A program made the translations under genes and the position numbers. Source: Pedobacter jeongneungensis (lineage in GTDB: Bacteria; Bacteroidota; Bacteroidia; Sphingobacteriales; Sphingobacteriaceae). From it: 64,000 nt of DNA. The notes below the pieces were generated by a model. It made no database searches, had not been told where the DNA came from, and saw only the letters and a program-made list of their open reading frames with translations. The DNA is taken from assembly GCF_000633455.1 (NCBI RefSeq), contig NZ_AYMG01000023.1:62001-126000 (forward strand), read 5' to 3'. Below, one piece after another: positions 60,177-64,000 of the stretch (within the stretch, counting starts at the first letter, position 1; every line of letters begins with the position of its first letter).

Positions 60177-62183
60177 TTAATCGTAGAAGTTCCAGGTTAC
60201 GCCAAACTTCAACAATGCATCCTGCATCGGGTACCTGTTTACGGTATAATATCCCCTTTGAAATAACCCCTGGTTTACGAAATCGTATTTCACAAATATA
60301 TTGGCCCGTTTCAAATTGGCTTTAAAGAAAACATCTACAATCGGTTTTGATGCGAAAGTAACCGGATTGCTTTCGTCTATATAAAACTGTGCGGTTGCTG
60401 GCGAATACAGGTAATTTGCGTATTCAGAATTGTACCTTACATCAAAGCCTATATTTGCTTTTAACACCTTAAAAAAGGTATTATCGAAATAAATACTGTT
60501 ATAAGTATAAAATTCGGGGGTTCTTAAAATGGCATTATCATCGGTTTTTTGATAAGCTACATAATTTTCCATTGCAAACCTGCCAAACCTCCACTTTTTG
60601 GATACATCAATCCTGATCAAGCTGATATCGGCTGTTGCCTGTTTAGGTAAAATAGCCGTGGTACCGCTAGAATGATCGGCACCGAAATACAGGTAATTAC
60701 TGGTTAAAATATACCTGGCCCCTGCGTTTAAAGCATATTTATCATTAATATAATTGAATGATAAATTGGCAATTTTAGTGTTTTTAAAATCGTTATTGGT
60801 CCACTGATAATGGTTACCATGGTAATAATTGAAAATGGTAGCCGGCGATTGGTTTTGTGCATAAGCCCCTACCTCTATCCGTCCGATTGATTTGCTCAAC
60901 AAGATTTTACTTTTCGCTTCATACAAATAATCGCCTGCATTTTCGCCCTGCAATATTTGTTCAACATTTAAGTTAAAATCTATATTAGAAGAGAATCTAT
61001 AACCTGCAGCTCCTAAAATGGTTATATTCTGATAAGCAAAACGGCTTTGTTCGTAATTTGTTCCGTCTTGTTTAATACCCAAAAATTCGTGTTTGTAGTA
61101 ATCGTGCCTGATTCCCGCATCAACCTTTAATTCATTTTTAATCAGTGATGAATTTTTAGGTCTTAAGAAAAAACTATAAATAAATTCATTTTTAATGTGC
61201 TGTACATGGGTAGAATCGTTTGTAAACGTTGTACTATTTATCCCGGGAGGCAATACATTGTTCGGATCAGTACCATTTTTATAAAAATCGTAACTGTCAT
61301 TATTGTACTCAAAGGTATAAGTAACTTTATTGGTCGGCAAAACAGCATTGTTTGCGTTTGCAGAAGTATCAATTCTGCCTACATAATAAGTCTGCTTTAA
61401 AAACAACGTATTCTTTTTATACATGTTCCGCGCATCCGCCAGGTTTACGGCTTCACCATCTCTGCTGATGGCGTTATAGCCCGGATCGAATATATTTTTT
61501 GCTACCACCGCACCATTTTCGTAACCACGCATGGTATTAAAAATTGCAGAGGCCCACATGTTATAACGTTTGCTAGGCGATTGGTACCAGGAGAAAACAG
61601 CAACATTCAAGTTATCACCGCGCTGCCTCACATAAAAACCTTTAGAATCTGCGCGGTTAAAATTTACGCCAACGTTCCAGTTTTTCTTAATGTTCTGGCT
61701 ATGTATAGCCCTAAAAAGCTGTTCCTTTTGTCCGGCACTAACAAAGTATAAACTGGTAAAAGGCGTTCTGGCCTGATAGTAAATAATATCTTCGGGGGTT
61801 AAGGCGTAATAATCGAGCGAGTGGAAACCCACATCAAAACCTATCCGCTTACTCGGCTCATATAATAATGGCCTCGCAGATAAACCCATATTACCTGTAC
61901 TAACGGTAGGATGCATGGGCTGTAAAAGCGGACTGTAATTCTGGATATTAACAGTAGTGGTATCCAAAGGCAAAAGAACAATACTATCTTTACTTAAACC
62001 AAGTTTGGTAAAGCGGATGTACCTTGCTGTAAAAACCACAGAATCTTTTCCACCATCCAGTTTTTTCCGCACAGAATCGAGTTCTTTGTTGGTACCCACA
62101 TTTGTTTTTAAATCTTGTGCAAAGGCTTTATTGATGCCAGCAAGCATAAAGACTAAAAAACAGATTTGAACGATTTTACGCAT
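60177..62183 (-). CDS. Putative porin (Porin_10 family)
   Basis: The 668-residue outer membrane protein has a signal peptide (MRKIVQICFLVFMLAGINKA, cleavage near AFAQ) and many amphipathic strands, ending ALLKFGVTWNFYD. Landmarks include RIGFDVGFHSLDYYALTPED, YQARTPFTSLYFVSAGQKEQ, NWNVGVNFNRADSKGFYVRQ and FLKQTYYVGRID. The family is common in Bacteroidota; substrates are unknown. It begins 1 bp after the purine nucleoside phosphorylase stop and is the last gene of the lpxK operon. Confidence 0.88.
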   Translation of the reverse strand: MRKIVQICFLVFMLAGINKAFAQDLKTNVGTNKELDSVRKKLDGGKDSVVFTARYIRFTKLGLSKDSIVLLPLDTTTVNIQNYSPLLQPMHPTVSTGNMGLSARPLLYEPSKRIGFDVGFHSLDYYALTPEDIIYYQARTPFTSLYFVSAGQKEQLFRAIHSQNIKKNWNVGVNFNRADSKGFYVRQRGDNLNVAVFSWYQSPSKRYNMWASAIFNTMRGYENGAVVAKNIFDPGYNAISRDGEAVNLADARNMYKKNTLFLKQTYYVGRIDTSANANNAVLPTNKVTYTFEYNNDSYDFYKNGTDPNNVLPPGINSTTFTNDSTHVQHIKNEFIYSFFLRPKNSSLIKNELKVDAGIRHDYYKHEFLGIKQDGTNYEQSRFAYQNITILGAAGYRFSSNIDFNLNVEQILQGENAGDYLYEAKSKILLSKSIGRIEVGAYAQNQSPATIFNYYHGNHYQWTNNDFKNTKIANLSFNYINDKYALNAGARYILTSNYLYFGADHSSGTTAILPKQATADISLIRIDVSKKWRFGRFAMENYVAYQKTDDNAILRTPEFYTYNSIYFDNTFFKVLKANIGFDVRYNSEYANYLYSPATAQFYIDESNPVTFASKPIVDVFFKANLKRANIFVKYDFVNQGLFQRGYYTVNRYPMQDALLKFGVTWNFYD

Positions 62184-62184
62184 G

Positions 62185-63000
62185 TTACAATTCAGAAATT
62201 AAGCGGGTTAAAATCTCTGTCATCTTTGGTTCGGCCTTGGCCGCAGCAGCTAAAATTTCATCTAAATTAAAAGGTTGCAGATCTTCAGGGAAACCTTCAT
62301 CTGTAAGTACAGAAATGGCAAAAACGGGTAAACCGGCATGATTCGCCACAATTACTTCGGGTACAGTACTCATGCCCACTGCATCGGCACCAATTAAACG
62401 TAAATATTTATATTCTGCTTTGGTTTCTAAATTCGGACCGGAAACGGCTACATACACGCCTTTATGGCATTTGATATCAACATCTTTTGCAATTTCTAAA
62501 GCTTTGGCAATGATATCGCGTTTGTAAGGCTGGCTCATATCCGGAAAACGAGGTCCCAACTCACTTTCGATGATACCGCGCAAAGGATTATCGGGTTGCA
62601 GGTTAATGTGATCTTCGATAATCATTAAATCGCCTTTTTTAAATTCGGGATTTAATGAACCCGCAGCATTGGAAACGATCAGGTTTTCGATGCCTAAACC
62701 TTTCATTACCCTTACCGGGAAGGTAATTTGCTGCATGCTGTAACCTTCATAATAATGCAGACGGCCCTGCATGGCAATAATTTTCTTTCCGTTTAATGTA
62801 CCAAAAATAAGTTTGCCGCTATGAAATTCTAAAGTAGAAATAGGAAAGTTTGGGATATTAGAATACATCAATTGATGTTCAACCTCGATTTCTTTTACCA
62901 GGCCACCTAAACCAGTACCTAAAATAATGCCTATTTCTGGTTTAAAATTTTCTGTTTTACGTTTTATATATTCAACGGTTTCTTCTATTGCTCTTAACAT
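62185..63000 (-). CDS. Purine-nucleoside phosphorylase
   Basis: The enzyme cleaves inosine and guanosine with phosphate to base and ribose 1-phosphate. The 271-residue protein fits the trimeric (PNP-I) class: IGIILGTGLGGLVKEIE (about 23-39), FHSGKLIFGTLNGKKIIAMQ, GRLHYYEGYSMQQITFPVRV, IVSNAAGSLNPEFKKGDLMI, GVYVAVSGPNLETKAEYKYL and VGMSTVPEVIVANHAGLPV. It overlaps the end of lpxK by 29 bp and is followed by the porin gene after 1 bp, so the three are translationally coupled. Confidence 0.95.
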   Translation of the reverse strand: MLRAIEETVEYIKRKTENFKPEIGIILGTGLGGLVKEIEVEHQLMYSNIPNFPISTLEFHSGKLIFGTLNGKKIIAMQGRLHYYEGYSMQQITFPVRVMKGLGIENLIVSNAAGSLNPEFKKGDLMIIEDHINLQPDNPLRGIIESELGPRFPDMSQPYKRDIIAKALEIAKDVDIKCHKGVYVAVSGPNLETKAEYKYLRLIGADAVGMSTVPEVIVANHAGLPVFAISVLTDEGFPEDLQPFNLDEILAAAAKAEPKMTEILTRLISEL

Positions 63001-64000
63001 AATTTAAAATGAGTTCGTCAAAGGTAATCTTATCTTCTTCAAATAATTCAACCTCTATGGGTAAATAATATACAGGTAAATCTACCAGTAAATCTTCAAA
63101 TCCGGTAGCTCTTAAACGCTTGCTATCCTTTTCTGTTGTGATGATGATTTTTTCTTTTTTAATCCCGGCCAGAAAAGTGCTTTTAAACTTTCTGATATCT
63201 GCTTCTTTAAAGGCATAATGATCAGGAAATTCTTCGTGTTTAATGGTTGTTGAATATTTCCCGAGTTCTTCTATTAAGGGTTCCGGATTGGCGATTCCGG
63301 TTAAAAGAAAAATTTCAAAATCTTTAATTGATTCGAGTGTGCGGCTTTCATTTTGATACAAATGATGCAGATTGCCATATTGTAGGTAAGAATGTAATAC
63401 CGGTTGACCGACATTGGGCTGCAACTCATTTACTGAAGCCTGTTGGGCCACATGTAACAAAGGAACGGGCGACTTTGTAACTAATAAAACATCTGCTCTT
63501 TTTCTGGAAGAAAAAACATCTCTCAGATTACCCGCCGGCAGTAAAAATTGCAAAGTGCCTAATTTTCTAAATTCGAAAAGCAGGATATTAAAACCTGCCC
63601 GCACAGCACGGTGCTGAAAGGCATCATCGAGGATAATTAAATCGTGATTTTCTTTCAACTTATTAATGCCTTTTACACGGTCTTCGCACACGGCAACGGT
63701 TATCCCATTAAATTTTTGATGGTACTGCAAAGGTTCATCACCAATGGTTTCGGCAGTGGCATTGCCATCGGCAAGAATGAATCCTTTTGTTTTCCTGCCA
63801 TATCCCCTACTTAAAATCGCGATTTTGTAATCAGCCAGCAACCTCACCAAATATTCAACGGTAGGTGTTTTTCCCGATCCGCCAACGGCCAGATTACCTA
63901 CACAAATTACAGGCAGATCAAACTTCACCGATCGTAGGATCCCCCAATCGTAAAGTTTTTTACGGAGGATGATGGCCATTCCGTAAATCAATGAAAAAGG
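62972..64000 (-). CDS. lpxK: Tetraacyldisaccharide 4'-kinase (N-terminus cut by window edge)
   Basis: LpxK phosphorylates the 4' position of the lipid A disaccharide precursor at the inner membrane. The frame is open to base 64000 and its first visible residues, PFSLIYGMAIILRKKLYDWG, match the conserved membrane-proximal start of Bacteroidota LpxK, so the true start lies beyond the right edge. The TTG at 63991 is not the start. The P-loop GNLAVGGSGKTPTVEYL, LSRGYGRKTKGF, GDEPLQYHQKF, LDDAFQHRAV and the C-terminal EEFPDHYAFKEADI are present. It overlaps the nucleoside phosphorylase gene by 29 bp. Confidence 0.95.
   Translation of the reverse strand, partial: PFSLIYGMAIILRKKLYDWGILRSVKFDLPVICVGNLAVGGSGKTPTVEYLVRLLADYKIAILSRGYGRKTKGFILADGNATAETIGDEPLQYHQKFNGITVAVCEDRVKGINKLKENHDLIILDDAFQHRAVRAGFNILLFEFRKLGTLQFLLPAGNLRDVFSSRKRADVLLVTKSPVPLLHVAQQASVNELQPNVGQPVLHSYLQYGNLHHLYQNESRTLESIKDFEIFLLTGIANPEPLIEELGKYSTTIKHEEFPDHYAFKEADIRKFKSTFLAGIKKEKIIITTEKDSKRLRATGFEDLLVDLPVYYLPIEVELFEEDKITFDELILNYVKSNRRNR

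Noticed and set aside
63991..63991. lpxK start at the TTG at 63991
   Set aside because: The frame continues to the window edge with the conserved PFSLIYG sequence, so the gene is cut by the edge.

Overview
The window looks like chromosomal DNA of a Bacteroidota bacterium of the Sphingobacteriaceae type; Pedobacter or a close relative is my best guess from gene content. Supporting signs are low G+C, two SusC/SusD pairs, GH92 and GH130 enzymes, a protein with a C-terminal type IX secretion (type B) sorting domain, the small DUF4295 protein next to L28/L33, a Porin_10-type porin, promoters resembling TTG-N20-TAnnTTTG, and few purine-rich Shine-Dalgarno sites. I see no rRNA, tRNA, CRISPR array, insertion sequence or prophage. 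A ROK kinase is cut by the left edge and lpxK by the right edge.

Region 1 (1-12,003) is a glycan utilisation locus on the minus strand: SusC, SusD, a LacI-type regulator, a DUF4965/glutaminase-like protein, a GH92 alpha-mannosidase and a ROK sugar kinase. Five 14-bp CG-centred operator-like sequences lie only in its three control regions, so one local LacI protein probably controls the whole locus. Region 2 (12,080-19,550) holds lpxB, a small membrane protein and surE, then an M16 protease, a four-unit tandem repeat, a GH130 enzyme and a CsbD protein. Region 3 (19,749-24,290) is a second SusC/SusD pair ending in a strong terminator shared with acs.

Region 4 (24,305-32,708) is mostly housekeeping: acs, rpmB-rpmG-DUF4295-ftsY, a GxxExxY (PDDEXK-like) gene wedged between ftsY and rimO, a 320-bp tandem repeat array, and gpsA. 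Region 5 (32,783-45,437) contains a TolC plus periplasmic-adaptor pair without a permease, a polysaccharide deacetylase carrying an in-frame repeat-derived insertion, an erythromycin-esterase-like protein, aconitase, a lipocalin-like lipoprotein, a DUF2007/zinc-ribbon protein, a GH1 beta-glucosidase and a large PKD/T9SS surface protein.

Region 6 (45,465-53,298) is the best candidate for an undescribed system. It is a minus-strand cluster of a planctomycete-type cytochrome/DUF1549/DUF1553 protein with an embedded CBM6-like segment, a DUF1501 protein, an exported TIM-barrel sugar isomerase/epimerase-like protein and a DUF2231-cytochrome-LRR fusion, with a divergent AraC regulator and AGAACAT half-sites in the shared promoter region. 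It suggests redox processing of a carbohydrate in the cell envelope.

Region 7 (53,385-64,000) has a membrane MutS-like ATPase, rlmH, a DUF5606 protein, a cyclophilin, an exported protein with a TTG start, an outer membrane beta-barrel protein behind a sigma-54-like promoter, and an lpxK-purine nucleoside phosphorylase-porin operon.

The intergenic DNA is unusually rich in short repeats of several families (text-like microrepeats, GC-rich hairpins, palindromic CGTCATTGCG and GTCATTTCGA elements). Some sit in a ribosomal-protein operon and one lies inside a reading frame.
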